A DNA stretch of 64,000 bases from Rhizobium sp. BK418 (GCF_004341105.1 NZ_SLZK01000002.1:1-64000), one strand, 5' to 3'. Positions 26,224-35,186 are shown, counted from the first letter of the stretch. Made by a program: numbers and translations. The notes: a model not told the origin generated them from the sequence alone.

Positions 26224-26931
26224 CCGGCGCCAGGCTCCGGCGCGGTGTGCCCTGCCATCCCAGAAATGCAGCTGATGGCCGACGCCTTTTTCCGCGAGCA
26301 GGCGGCTGAGATAGCGGTTGTTATCGAGGAAGGGATCCTCGTTGCCGATCGCCAGAACGATATCGACCTGCCGCAACTTCTCCAGCCGCCAGTCGGAGTC
26401 GAGACCTGGAAGGAAATGCGTCGGCATGTGGAAATAGACGGTTTCGTCGTAATAACCGTCGAAGAGATCGCCGAAGGATTCGACCTTCATCGTCAGGTCG
26501 TAACGGCCGGAAAAGGCCACCAGCTTGCGGAAGAGATGCGGGTGGCGGAAGACGAGGCTGGCTGCCTGAAAGGCGCCGAGGCTGCAGCCGTGGACGATGG
26601 TGCATTCGTGGCTGTTGCGGCCCTCCATCAGCGGCAGAACCTCGTTCAGTACATATTCCTCGAAGGCGATATGGCGACGGATGCGATCGGCAGGATGACG
26701 GCCGAAGTCGTAGAAGGTCTCGTTCGCAAGACCCTCGATGCAGAAGAGTTGCAGATGGCCGGCCTCGAGTTTGTCCCTGAGGCTCGCGACGATCCCGAGA
26801 TGTTCATATTCCCAAAAGCGCCCTTCCCGCGTTGGGAACATCAGGACTTTGGCGCCGGTGTGCCCGAACACCAGAAGCTCCATGTCACGATGGAGCCGAT
26901 CGCTGTACCAGCGCAGATATTCTCGGTTCAT
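26203..26931 (-). CDS. Esterase (alpha/beta hydrolase, esterase D-like)
   Basis: 242 aa. The nucleophile elbow is HGCSLGAF with Ser117; the start RWYSDRLHRDMELLVFGHTGAKVLMFPTREGRFWEYE resembles putative esterases of the PF00756-like group. The GNEDPFLDNN region would give Asp and the WDGRAHRAGAW region the His. It overlaps the 3' end of the AXE1-like gene by four bases, so the two esterases are co-translated. The last residues and stop codon lie within a tandem repeat (26162-26223). Confidence 0.82.
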   Translation of the reverse strand: MNREYLRWYSDRLHRDMELLVFGHTGAKVLMFPTREGRFWEYEHLGIVASLRDKLEAGHLQLFCIEGLANETFYDFGRHPADRIRRHIAFEEYVLNEVLPLMEGRNSHECTIVHGCSLGAFQAASLVFRHPHLFRKLVAFSGRYDLTMKVESFGDLFDGYYDETVYFHMPTHFLPGLDSDWRLEKLRQVDIVLAIGNEDPFLDNNRYLSRLLAEKGVGHQLHFWDGRAHRAGAWRRMAPLYI

Positions 26932-27893
26932 AGACCCCTGAAAAACCGCCCGACTCGCTCACGCAGCGAAGCTTGCTGCGCTGCACTGTCAGAATAGTCG
27001 AAATGCCCGGCATCCAGGATGAAGATTTCATTAAATTTTGACTTCGGCAGCGCGTTCGCCACCGCGAACTGACAGGGCGGCGCCACAGCCGGATCGAAGA
27101 GCGCGACGGCGGCCAGCATCGGCACGGTAATGCGGGTGGCGGCCGTCGCGGAATCGAAAAGGCGAAGGTTTTCAAAGACCTTTGGATGGGTCTTCGCGTA
27201 TTCCTGCACCGAATGGGCGCTGCCAACCGTCGGCAATGTCAGCCACTGCTTTCTATCCCCGAAGGTCGGCACGGTCAGATGGCCACGTTTGATCCTGTTA
27301 TCGAAGGGAATGCCGAGCGCACCGATACCACCGCCGAAACTGATGCCGCTGTAGCCGATACGGCCCTGGACCACGGGATAGAGTGATAGCAGCGCCGAGA
27401 CGGCAACCCAGAGATCCTCGACGCAGCCGCCGATCACATAATGATCGGGATGGTCGATATCGTGCAGCACATGCCAGGGGGCGTCGGGCGAGATCGACAG
27501 ATGGGCGCTGCGCGACATGCCGCGGAAGCAAGGAAAAAGGATCGCGGTTTCCTCGACCGGAATATCGAAGTCCGGCTGGTCGCGGCCCCCATAACCATGG
27601 CCGACGACGAGTCCGCGTTTGACTTCACCCCTGCGGGGCGTGAGCAGCCAGCCCCCGATGCTGAAGCCATCGGTGGACGTATAAACGATATCCCGCACCT
27701 GCCAGTCCGGATGGGTATCCTGGCTCGGGCTCAAGCGCGGCTCAGGCTTCACAGCCAGCGCTCGGGCATAGCGCTTCTGCCAGAAGGCATCGAATCCCGG
27801 GGGCGCTTCCGGCGGGCGGATCGCCCGCAAGCCGGCGAGTGTCATGCCGTAGGTCGGATCGAAGTCGAAAGGATAGTCTGTCGGGATGCTCAT
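26928..27893 (-). CDS. Acetyl xylan esterase/deacetylase (AXE1-like)
   Basis: 321 aa. The start YPFDFDPTYGMTLAGLRAIRPPEAPPGFDAFW, the central HGYGGRDQPD and the elbow GYSGISFGGGIG (Ser185) match the AXE1 carbohydrate esterase 7 family, which also includes cephalosporin C deacetylase; FDSATAATRITVPMLAAVALFDPAVAPP supplies the Asp region and DAGHFDY the His. No signal peptide is seen, so it likely acts on imported acetylated oligosaccharides. It is first in a two-gene operon with the second esterase. Confidence 0.85.
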   Translation of the reverse strand: MSIPTDYPFDFDPTYGMTLAGLRAIRPPEAPPGFDAFWQKRYARALAVKPEPRLSPSQDTHPDWQVRDIVYTSTDGFSIGGWLLTPRRGEVKRGLVVGHGYGGRDQPDFDIPVEETAILFPCFRGMSRSAHLSISPDAPWHVLHDIDHPDHYVIGGCVEDLWVAVSALLSLYPVVQGRIGYSGISFGGGIGALGIPFDNRIKRGHLTVPTFGDRKQWLTLPTVGSAHSVQEYAKTHPKVFENLRLFDSATAATRITVPMLAAVALFDPAVAPPCQFAVANALPKSKFNEIFILDAGHFDYSDSAAQQASLRERVGRFFRGL

Positions 27894-28135
27894 GCAACGC
27901 TTGTTGCCGCGAAATCAGCCGCGCAGCAAGGCCTGCAGGAGGAAAAGCATCTATGCTTGGCCGTCGCCTTCGATACTTTGCGGATCGACGTTTCAACCCA
28001 CGATCAAATGGCCCCCCGAAATTGCGTGACAGCCTCGCCCGGCTGGTCTTAACTGTATCAGCGCCATGCACGCCGACTCAGGCGACGGCGCGTTTTCGGT
28101 TGCGTTCATTTCATCGGTCGGAGGGACCGCTTCAA
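27894..28135. promoter_or_regulatory. Divergent intergenic region AXE1-like / denD
   Basis: 242 bp between divergent operons. It contains a perfect small palindrome AAGCAT-CT-ATGCTT at 27945-27958, a candidate operator, and a strong GGAGGGA ribosome site for denD at about 28120. No coding frame is convincing. A regulator gene for the tetronate operon is not adjacent. Confidence 0.4.
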
Positions 28136-29122
28136 ATGAAAATCCTTGTTATCGGCGCGGCCGGAATGATCGGCCGCAAGCTCGTCCGTGCTTTGTGCGA
28201 GCGCGGCACGCTGAATGGCAAATCCATCGATGCGCTGGTTCTGGCGGATGTTGTGACACCGGAAAAGCCTGCCTTCGGCGGCGCGGTGGAGGCCTTGGCG
28301 GCGGATCTTTCGCAGCCGGGCGCGGCCGAACAGCTGATCGCCCATCGGCCGGACCTGATCTTCCATCTGGCGGCGATCGTCTCCGGCGAGGCTGAGGCCG
28401 ATTTCGAGAAGGGCTACCGCGTCAATCTCGACGGTACGCGCTTCCTGCTCGAAGCGATCCGGCTTGCCGAACAGCCCTATTGCCCGAAGCTCGTCTTCAC
28501 TTCTTCCATCGCCGTCTTCGGCGAACCGCTGCCATCGGTCATCGGCGATACGCATCATCTGACGCCGCTGACGAGCTACGGCACGCAGAAGGCGATCTGC
28601 GAGTTGCTGCTGGCAGATTATTCCAGGCGTGGCTTCCTCGACGGTATCGGTATCCGCCTGCCAACCATCACCATCCGCCCCGGCAAGCCGAACAGGGCCG
28701 CCTCCGGCTTTTTCTCCAGCATTCTGCGCGAGCCGCTGATCGGCCAGGAGGCGGTGCTGCCGGTCGGCGAAAGCGTGCGCCACTGGTTTGCAAGCCCGCG
28801 CGCGGCCATTGGATTCCTGCTCCGGGCGGCCGAACTCGATACCGCACCGCTCGGCCAGATCCGCACACTGACCATGCCGGGATTGGCGGCGACCGTCGGT
28901 GATGAGATCGAGGCGCTCAGGCGCGCGGCCGGCGAAAGTGCCGTGAAGCTGATCCGGCGTGAACCCGATGCTGGGGTTGCCAAGATCATTGCCGGCTGGC
29001 CACAGAGCTTCGATGCCAGCCGCGCCCTTTCGCTCGGTTTCACAGCCGAGACATCCTTTGACGACATTATCCGCGTCCATATCGAGGACGAACTGGACAA
29101 CAGACTGCCGGAGCGCACCTGA
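28136..29122 (+). CDS. denD: D-erythronate dehydrogenase (DenD)
   Basis: 328 aa extended SDR. MKILVIGAAGMIGRKLVRALCERG is the NAD-binding Rossmann start, FTSSIAVFG holds the catalytic Ser, and SYGTQKAICELLL is Tyr-x3-Lys. The protein family with C-terminal RREPDAGVAKIIAGWPQSFDASRALSLGF is DenD, which oxidises D-erythronate to 2-oxo-tetronate. The context with OtnK and OtnC directly downstream supports this. The start at 28136 has GGAGGGA about ten bases upstream. One base separates its stop from the otnK start. Confidence 0.88.
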   Translation: MKILVIGAAGMIGRKLVRALCERGTLNGKSIDALVLADVVTPEKPAFGGAVEALAADLSQPGAAEQLIAHRPDLIFHLAAIVSGEAEADFEKGYRVNLDGTRFLLEAIRLAEQPYCPKLVFTSSIAVFGEPLPSVIGDTHHLTPLTSYGTQKAICELLLADYSRRGFLDGIGIRLPTITIRPGKPNRAASGFFSSILREPLIGQEAVLPVGESVRHWFASPRAAIGFLLRAAELDTAPLGQIRTLTMPGLAATVGDEIEALRRAAGESAVKLIRREPDAGVAKIIAGWPQSFDASRALSLGFTAETSFDDIIRVHIEDELDNRLPERT

Positions 29123-29123
29123 C

Positions 29124-30386
29124 ATGCTGCTTGGAGCCATTGCCGATGATTTCACCGGCGCCAGCGATCTTGCCAACACCCTTGCGCGCGGCGGCATGTC
29201 GACCATGCAGTTCGTCGGCCCAGGCCGCGGCAAGGTAAATTGCGAAGCGGGCGTGGTGGCGCTGAAGACGCGTTCGGCGCCGGTCGAGGACGCGGTGTGG
29301 CAATCGATGGATGCGGCGCGCTGGCTGCTGGATCAGGGCTGCGAGCAGATCTTCTTCAAATATTGCTCGACCTTCGATTCCACGCCTGAAGGGAATATCG
29401 GCCCGGTGGCCGAGGCCTTGCAGCGGCTGACCGGCGCCACTGTCACGGTCGTCTGCCCCGCCTTTCCGGCGACGGGCCGGCGGGTGTTCATGGGTCACCT
29501 CTTCGTCAAGGACAAGCTGCTCAGCGAATCAGGCATGGAAAACCATCCGCTGACGCCGATGACCGATCCCGATATCCGCCGCTGGCTGCGGCACCAGACG
29601 CGCGGCGGCATCGGCAGCATCACGCTCGATACGGTGCGAGAAGGTTCTGGCGCCATTCGCAGCCGGCTGCGTGACGAACTGGCTGAGGGCAACCGCCTCG
29701 TCGTCGTCGATGCGATCGAGGATGCCGATCTTCTGACCATCGGCGAGGCCGCTGCCGATCATGAGCTGGTGACCGGCGGATCGGGCCTGGCGCAGGGGCT
29801 GGTGCGCAACTTCGCCAAGCGCGGCAAACTATCCGGCGTTCCCGCCGAAGTGCCTGCCGTCAGCGGGCCGGGCGTCATCCTCTGCGGCTCCTGCTCGCTT
29901 GCCTCGCAGAACCAGGTCGCCTGCCATCTGCAGAACCATCCGGGACTTTCTATCGATCCGGCGGCCATCGTGCGCGGCACCATGTCGATCGAGCATGCCG
30001 CCCGCTGGGTGGCCTCCAACGCGGCCGACAATCCGATTGTCTATTCAACCACTTCGCCCGACGTCGTCAGCTTCGTGCAGCAGCGCTTCGGCCGCGAAGA
30101 GTCGGCAAAAATCCTTGAGGATTTCTTCGGTGGTCTTGCCAAGCGGCTTGCCGATTCCGGCACGCGCCAGATCGTCGTCGGCGGCGGGGAGACGTCAGGC
30201 GCCGTCGTCGAAGCACTCGGCCTGACGCGGATGGTCATCGGTGCGGAAATCGATCCCGGCGTGCCTGTGCTGGTTTCCGAGCGCGGCCGGCCGATGCGGC
30301 CGATCGGCCTGGCGCTGAAGAGCGGCAATTTCGGCTCCCCGGACTTCTTCGCCAAGGCTCTCGACAGGATTGCCGGCCATGAATGA
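29124..30386 (+). CDS. otnK: 3-oxo-tetronate kinase (OtnK)
   Basis: 420 aa member of the DUF1537 four-carbon sugar acid kinase family. MLLGAIADDFTGASDLANTLARGG is the N-terminal substrate-binding signature; FKYCSTFDSTPEGNIGPVAEAL and CPAFPATGRRVFMGHLFV follow, and VVGGGETSGAVVEAL is the C-terminal nucleotide-binding motif. It phosphorylates 3-oxo-tetronate at O4. It sits between denD and otnC, overlapping otnC by eight bases. Confidence 0.92.
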   Translation: MLLGAIADDFTGASDLANTLARGGMSTMQFVGPGRGKVNCEAGVVALKTRSAPVEDAVWQSMDAARWLLDQGCEQIFFKYCSTFDSTPEGNIGPVAEALQRLTGATVTVVCPAFPATGRRVFMGHLFVKDKLLSESGMENHPLTPMTDPDIRRWLRHQTRGGIGSITLDTVREGSGAIRSRLRDELAEGNRLVVVDAIEDADLLTIGEAAADHELVTGGSGLAQGLVRNFAKRGKLSGVPAEVPAVSGPGVILCGSCSLASQNQVACHLQNHPGLSIDPAAIVRGTMSIEHAARWVASNAADNPIVYSTTSPDVVSFVQQRFGREESAKILEDFFGGLAKRLADSGTRQIVVGGGETSGAVVEALGLTRMVIGAEIDPGVPVLVSERGRPMRPIGLALKSGNFGSPDFFAKALDRIAGHE

Positions 30387-31014
30387 GACAGCACTGCGGG
30401 AAGCCATCGTCCGCTGGGGAAAATCGCTGTTCGAACGTGGGCTTACGGCCGGTTCCTCCGGCAATATTTCGGTGCGTATCGCGGACGGCTATCTCGCAAC
30501 ACCGACCAATTCCTGCCTCGGCTTTCTCGATGCCAACAGGATTTCGAAACTCGACAGCAACGGCAAACATGTTTCCGGCGATGCGCCGACCAAGGAACTG
30601 CCGCTGCATTTTTCCTTCTATGAGAAGCGGCTGCAGACGGGGGCTGTCGTGCATCTCCACTCCACGTATGCGACCGCCCTTTCCTGCCTCGCCGATACCG
30701 ATCCCAAGGATGCTATACCGCCGCTGACGCCTTATGTGGTGATGCGGGTCGGCAAGGTGCCTGTGATCCCCTATACGCGGCCGGGTTCGACCGATGTGAA
30801 GCCGCTGATTGCCGAAATTGCCGGTGAACACAGCGCGGTGCTCCTGGAAAACCACGGGCCGATCGTATCAGCCGCTACGCTTGATTCCGCGGTCTTTGCC
30901 ATCGAAGAGCTGGAAGAGGCGGCGAAGCTCTCGATCATCACCCGCGGCATGAAGGTGCGGCAGCTGAACTCTACGCAGATCGCCGATCTGGAGAAGCATT
31001 TTAAGCTTCGCTAG
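30379..31014 (+). CDS. otnC: 3-oxo-tetronate 4-phosphate decarboxylase (OtnC)
   Basis: 211 aa class II aldolase/adducin fold. GLTAGSSGNISVRIADGYLATPTNSCLGFL is the phosphate-binding start; HLHSTYATAL has two zinc-ligand His residues and ENHGPIVSA the third. The enzyme decarboxylates 3-oxo-tetronate 4-phosphate to dihydroxyacetone phosphate. The ATG at 30379 lies inside the otnK 3' end with AGGA upstream. Its stop overlaps the convergent phosphatase gene by four bases. The isomerase OtnI, which normally links DenD to OtnK, is not in this cluster. Confidence 0.9.
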   Translation: MNETALREAIVRWGKSLFERGLTAGSSGNISVRIADGYLATPTNSCLGFLDANRISKLDSNGKHVSGDAPTKELPLHFSFYEKRLQTGAVVHLHSTYATALSCLADTDPKDAIPPLTPYVVMRVGKVPVIPYTRPGSTDVKPLIAEIAGEHSAVLLENHGPIVSAATLDSAVFAIEELEEAAKLSIITRGMKVRQLNSTQIADLEKHFKLR

Positions 31015-31820
31015 GCAAATTCAAGTAAAAGCGCCCGGTGGTCGGAAACCTCTGGTCGCTCGACAACCTCGAAGCGCTCTACCGCTACCTCCGGCGTCAC
31101 CAGCATATAATCGGCAAAACGCCCTTCCTTCGGATAGAGAGAGGTGCGGGTATCGATAAAACCTCTGCCGATGACGAGATCATTGAGGCCGAGGCGGCCA
31201 AGCTTCTCGAAGGTGATGCTGTCAGGCAGCACATTGAAATCACCGCAGACGACCAGTCTTTCGTCACCGGGCCAGACGCGTTCGATCAGTTCGACCAACG
31301 CGTCAGCCTGGGCATGCCGGGCCGGAATGTCGCTCTTGCCGGCGGGATCACGCAGGCCGTGAAGCTGCGCGACAGTGACGGGAAAGCCGCCAGCATAGTC
31401 GAATAATCGGATGCAGTGGGCATTGCGGGCGCGCGGATGCTCGCCCCAACCATCGGGGGAGAACCGGCCATGGATGAAATCTGCTGCCTGACCGATCACC
31501 GGATATGATTTGCGCACGAAGGTGGCGATGCCGAATTCGGTATGGAAAGTCGTCTCCCCGTGAAAGAGATCGCCCCGCGCAAAGGGAAAGAAAAAGCCGT
31601 CATGGCCGGGCAGAAGGGCGGCGATCTCGTCATAGAGATGGGCACGCTGCGGCAGGACCGTGTCGCCGTCACGATATTCAAGCCAGTCCGGAGTATCGGT
31701 GGCCGATCGCACCACTTCCTGCAGGCAGAAGACATCGGCCTCTGCCGTCGCGAGATAATCGGTCAGCGGGGCGTGGATGCTGCCGCCCCAGACATTCAGC
31801 GAAATGATGCGCAAAGCCAT
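31011..31820 (-). CDS. Endonuclease/exonuclease/phosphatase-family protein
   Basis: 269 aa. The family motifs appear in order: SLNVWGG (Asn), CLQEVV (Glu), CGDFNVLPDS (Asp-x-Asn) and SDHRALLLEF (catalytic Asp-His). This Mg-dependent fold includes DNases, sphingomyelinases and inositol phosphatases; the substrate cannot be named. No signal peptide is visible. It is convergent with otnC and divergent from two small genes at 31916. Confidence 0.85.
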   Translation of the reverse strand: MALRIISLNVWGGSIHAPLTDYLATAEADVFCLQEVVRSATDTPDWLEYRDGDTVLPQRAHLYDEIAALLPGHDGFFFPFARGDLFHGETTFHTEFGIATFVRKSYPVIGQAADFIHGRFSPDGWGEHPRARNAHCIRLFDYAGGFPVTVAQLHGLRDPAGKSDIPARHAQADALVELIERVWPGDERLVVCGDFNVLPDSITFEKLGRLGLNDLVIGRGFIDTRTSLYPKEGRFADYMLVTPEVAVERFEVVERPEVSDHRALLLEFA

Positions 31821-31915
31821 ACCCTCTCCCTCTTTGGCGGGAGACTAACAGATTCTCCGGCGGAACAATGCCGCTGCTGCCCTGTTGTCCTCTTGAACAG
31901 CAAAGGAGAAACGTA

Positions 31916-32119
31916 ATGGCATCGAACAGCCCCAAGGATGGTGCGCCCGGCACCACGGATCAGTCGCCGCGCTGGGAAGGGCCGCAAGGCACGAAGCCCT
32001 CAGGTTATCTGCATGCGAAGGATGATCCGGAAAAGGCCCGTGACGCACACGGTGAAAATCTCAACCACCCCAAGGTGAAAAAGGTCTCCGATGCCTTCAA
32101 AACCAAAGAAGACGATTAA
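31916..32119 (+). CDS. Small hydrophilic protein, 67 aa
   Basis: MASNSPKDGAPGTTDQSPRW then a lysine- and aspartate-rich remainder with almost no hydrophobic residues, likely disordered. The start at 31916 has AAAGGAGAAACGTA before it, a strong ribosome site, which argues for real expression. It is followed 12 bp later by another small hydrophilic gene, so the two probably form an operon. Composition resembles stress-induced, hydrophilin-like proteins; I do not recognise a family. Confidence 0.65.
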   Translation: MASNSPKDGAPGTTDQSPRWEGPQGTKPSGYLHAKDDPEKARDAHGENLNHPKVKKVSDAFKTKEDD

Positions 32120-32131
32120 GAGGATGGGACG

Positions 32132-32314
32132 ATGGCCAAACCGCAACCTTTCATGAAACCGGAAGAAGGCTCGCCCGCCGATATCCGCAAACGCGACGCC
32201 GATGGGAAAAAGACGGATGGGCAGCCCGTCATCACCCCCGAGTCAGGTGATGACGAAAAGCAACAGCAGGCTCCGCTGATCAATCCATCGGGCGGCGGTG
32301 GCGTGACCCGATGA
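32132..32314 (+). CDS. Small hydrophilic protein, 60 aa
   Basis: MAKPQPFMKPEEGSPADIRK then a charged, Gly/Pro/Gln-rich remainder ending in GGGGVTR. The ribosome site is AAGAGGATGGGACG. The product is almost entirely polar and probably disordered. It follows the 67-aa gene by 12 bp and its stop is one base from the stop of the convergent SDR gene. Function unknown. Confidence 0.6.
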   Translation: MAKPQPFMKPEEGSPADIRKRDADGKKTDGQPVITPESGDDEKQQQAPLINPSGGGGVTR

Positions 32315-32315
32315 A

Positions 32316-33230
32316 TCACCGGTAGCCGGTATCATCAGCCGGCTTGCCAGCCTCCTGCACCTCGGCAAGGTAACGCCAGCAATCCGGGCGCGTACCGTCG
32401 AGATCGTTGAAGCCGTAGGCATCGGCCAGCTGGAAGCTCGAAAGCGATTGGCCGTTCCATCTGTTGCGGTCGGGATCGGCAGCCAGCGCTGCCACTCCCC
32501 TGCCGGTGAATCGCGGTGTCTCCGAGATGACAAAATGCGGCTGGACCTTGACGCCATCCCGCCAGTTTTCTTCCGTGACGCCATAGATCTCCAGCATCAT
32601 TTCCGAGCGCATCCAGCCGGGCGAGAGCGACACCGCAGTCGCGCCGCGCGACGCCAGATCCCTGGCATGGGCCCAGGCCATGCGGTTCGTGCCGGTCTTG
32701 ACGAGATCGTAATAGGGGCAGAGCCGATAATGCGTGGCATTGTATTCGGCCGTACCGTCGGTCATTTCGACCAGCAAGCCGCCCGGCTTTTCGATCATCA
32801 GCGCCAGAGCGTAATGGGCGGTGATGAAATGGGTGTCGATGGCAAGCCGCAGCATGCGAAGGCCCTTGTCGAGGGAATGTTCCCAGACAGGCTTGTCCCA
32901 TTCGGTCAAATGCTCGCCGCCCCAGATATCATTGACGAGGATATCCAGCCGGCCCTGTTCGGCCCGGATGCGGGCAACCAGCGCTTCAACTTCACCCGGA
33001 ATCAGATGATCCACCCGAATGGCGATGCCATTTCCGCCCGCAGCGCTCACCAGCTCGGCGGTTTCTTCAATCGTTTCCGGACGCCCGTATTCGGATTGCT
33101 GCGCGCGGGTGGTGCGTCCGGTCACATAGACGGTCGCGCCTGCGGCACCCAACTCCACCGCGATGCCGCGGCCGGCGCCGCGCGTTCCACCGGCGACGAG
33201 CGCCACCTTGCCCTTCAGATCCACTGTCAT
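32316..33230 (-). CDS. SDR-family oxidoreductase
   Basis: 304 aa. The cofactor motif is AGGTRGAGRG (about residues 13-22), followed by YVTGRTTRA, NDIWGG (the NAG-like motif) and YYDLVKTGTNRM with Tyr-x3-Lys. SLSPGWMRSEMM follows. The start at 33230 has GAGGAGGACAGC upstream. It is divergent from a TetR gene with a perfect palindrome in between, so it is likely that regulator's target. Substrate unknown. Confidence 0.87.
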   Translation of the reverse strand: MTVDLKGKVALVAGGTRGAGRGIAVELGAAGATVYVTGRTTRAQQSEYGRPETIEETAELVSAAGGNGIAIRVDHLIPGEVEALVARIRAEQGRLDILVNDIWGGEHLTEWDKPVWEHSLDKGLRMLRLAIDTHFITAHYALALMIEKPGGLLVEMTDGTAEYNATHYRLCPYYDLVKTGTNRMAWAHARDLASRGATAVSLSPGWMRSEMMLEIYGVTEENWRDGVKVQPHFVISETPRFTGRGVAALAADPDRNRWNGQSLSSFQLADAYGFNDLDGTRPDCWRYLAEVQEAGKPADDTGYR

Positions 33231-33283
33231 TTCGCTGTCCTCCTCGCTAGAAGCAATCGTGGCCAACCGGCTTCTTGAATATA

Positions 33284-33297
33284 AACGAATATTCGTT
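33284..33297. promoter_or_regulatory. Candidate TetR operator, AACGAATATTCGTT
   Basis: A perfect 14-base palindrome, AACGAATATTCGTT, with flanking ATA/CATA, lies between the divergent SDR and TetR genes, 54 bp from the SDR start and 31 bp from the TetR start. TetR operators of this style are common. Binding is inferred. Confidence 0.65.
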
Positions 33298-33328
33298 CAT
33301 AAACACGGCGAACACAAGAGGAAATTCC

Positions 33329-33895
33329 ATGCCGCGCCCGCGTACGCTTTCCGACGAGCAGCTGCTTTCCATCGCCCTCGGCGTGATCCAGTCCGAGGGG
33401 CCAGACGCGGCAACCTTTGCGGCGGTTGCCAAGGCAAGCGGCCTTTCGGCCTCGACACTGGTGCAGCGGTTCGTCACCAAGGCCGGCATGTTGCGGGCTG
33501 CCCTGCTCTATGCCTGGGACAGGCTGGATGCGGAAACGGCGCGGCTTGCAGACACCATGCCCAAGACACCGGATGGTGCGATTGCGCTGCTCGCCGGCCT
33601 CTCCCTCGACTATGGCGACAATCCTGCCGCCTATGCGGAGGGTCTGCTCCTGCTGCGGGAAGATTTTCGCGATCCGGTGCTGCGCGCCCGGGGTGCTGTC
33701 TGGGGCGCCACGCTGACAAGGGCGCTTGCCGAGCGCCTCGGACAAGAGAAGGAGCCGCAGATCATCGCCCGATTGATGCTGTCGCAATGGCAGGGGGCAC
33801 TTCTCTGGTGGGGCTTTTCATCAGAGGGCTCGGTGGCCGATTACGTGGAGCAGGAATTGCGCCTTTTCCTGGCCGCTCTTGGGTCCTCCGGCTGA
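33329..33895 (+). CDS. TetR-family transcriptional regulator
   Basis: 188 aa. The helix-turn-helix covers about residues 8-52: LSIALGVIQSEGPDAATFAAVAKASGLSASTLVQRFVTKAGML, the TetR pattern with LVQRF in place of LYxHF. The C-terminal half is helical and contains WQGALLWWGF. The start at 33329 has AAGAGGAAATTCC upstream. It is divergent from the SDR gene and shares the operator palindrome. Ligand unknown. Confidence 0.87.
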   Translation: MPRPRTLSDEQLLSIALGVIQSEGPDAATFAAVAKASGLSASTLVQRFVTKAGMLRAALLYAWDRLDAETARLADTMPKTPDGAIALLAGLSLDYGDNPAAYAEGLLLLREDFRDPVLRARGAVWGATLTRALAERLGQEKEPQIIARLMLSQWQGALLWWGFSSEGSVADYVEQELRLFLAALGSSG

Positions 33896-34023
33896 CCGTC
33901 AGGATGCCGAGCCCAAATTTATCTAGGGTCTCCTGCGAGTTCTTCTCGTTTGTAGTGGGGCAAAGGGGCGCGCTATCGACCATGCATCGGCCATGTCGCC
34001 GGATGCAGATGGAGAAAACGCTC

Positions 34024-35181
34024 GTGAAATTCAGACACTGCCTTATCGCCCTCACCTTGTCGGCGAGCCCGCTTCATGCCGCCGAAATGACCGATAAAGC
34101 GTTCCATGAGATGGCAGACCGCGTCTTTCAGCCGGTGATCAAGGAATACGACATTCCGGGGATCGCCGTCGGCGTTTCAGTGAACGGCTCCGATTTCTAC
34201 TACACCTATGGCGAAGCCTCGCGAGAGACGAAAGCGCCGGTTACCAGCGACACGATCTTCGAGCTCGGCTCCGTCAGCAAAATTTTTAACGTCACGCTTG
34301 CCGCACTCGCCGAACAGCGCGGTCTGCTTTCTCTAAACCAGCCGGTTTCTGCCTACCTGCCCGAGCTCAAAGGCAGTGCCTTCGACAAGATCACGCTTGT
34401 CAATCTCGCCACCCACACATCGGGCGGCCTGCCGCTGCAGGTGCCGGACGCGGTGAAGGACGATGCCGAGTTGATGACCTATCTCAAGAACTGGAAACCG
34501 CCCTACAAGGCGGGCACGATGCGTTCCTATTCGAATGTCAGCATCGGCCTTCTCGGACGCATCGCCGGACAGCGCTTGGGCAGCAACTATAAGCAGGCCG
34601 CGGAAGGCCAGCTGTTCCCGGCCCTCGGTCTCAAGAGCACGTTCGTCGAAGTTCCCGCCGCAGCCATGGATCGTTACGCCTTTGGTTATGCCAAGGCCAG
34701 CAAGCCGATCCGCGTCGGCCCCGGCGTCCTCGATGACGAGGCCTATGGCATCAAGTCCACCGTCCGCGACATGGTTCGTCTGCTGGAATTCAATCTGAAG
34801 CCTGGCACACTGGCCCCGGACCTGGCGGCAGCGATCGAGAAGACACATACGGGCTATTTCGACACGGCCTATTACACGCAGGACATGGTCTGGGAGCAAT
34901 ATGCCTGGCCGGTCGCGCTCAAGCGGCTTCTCGACGGCAATTCCGCCAAGATGAGCCTGGAAAGCCAGCCGGTCAAAAAGCGGGCAAAGCCGCTTGCGCC
35001 GCAGACATCAGTGCTGATGAACAAGACCGGATCGACGAACGGCTTCGGCGCTTATGTCGTGTTGGTGCCGACGGCGCAGATCGGGCTGACGGTGCTGGCG
35101 AACCGGAACTATCCGAATAACGCACGCGCCGAAGCAGGACTGAAGCTCATCCAGGCACTTGAGGCATACGCCGCGAAATAG
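34024..35181 (+). CDS. ampC: Class C (AmpC-like) beta-lactamase
   Basis: 385 aa serine beta-lactamase. All three active-site motifs are present: SVSK (Ser83, Lys86), YSN (Tyr169) and KTG in NKTGSTNGFGAYV. The GTG at 34024 follows GGAG by nine bases and yields a clean signal peptide, MKFRHCLIALTLSASPLHA, with cleavage before AEMTDK. An ATG at 34009 (MEKTLV) is the alternative but lacks a ribosome site. No ampR gene is adjacent, so expression may be constitutive. A strong GC hairpin (35187-35214) follows. Confidence 0.88.
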   Translation: MKFRHCLIALTLSASPLHAAEMTDKAFHEMADRVFQPVIKEYDIPGIAVGVSVNGSDFYYTYGEASRETKAPVTSDTIFELGSVSKIFNVTLAALAEQRGLLSLNQPVSAYLPELKGSAFDKITLVNLATHTSGGLPLQVPDAVKDDAELMTYLKNWKPPYKAGTMRSYSNVSIGLLGRIAGQRLGSNYKQAAEGQLFPALGLKSTFVEVPAAAMDRYAFGYAKASKPIRVGPGVLDDEAYGIKSTVRDMVRLLEFNLKPGTLAPDLAAAIEKTHTGYFDTAYYTQDMVWEQYAWPVALKRLLDGNSAKMSLESQPVKKRAKPLAPQTSVLMNKTGSTNGFGAYVVLVPTAQIGLTVLANRNYPNNARAEAGLKLIQALEAYAAK

Positions 35182-35186
35182 CCGCC

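Noticed and set aside
33163..34008. N-terminal extension of the beta-lactamase frame
   Set aside because: The extension overlaps the TetR gene in another frame, and a clean signal peptide starts at 34024.
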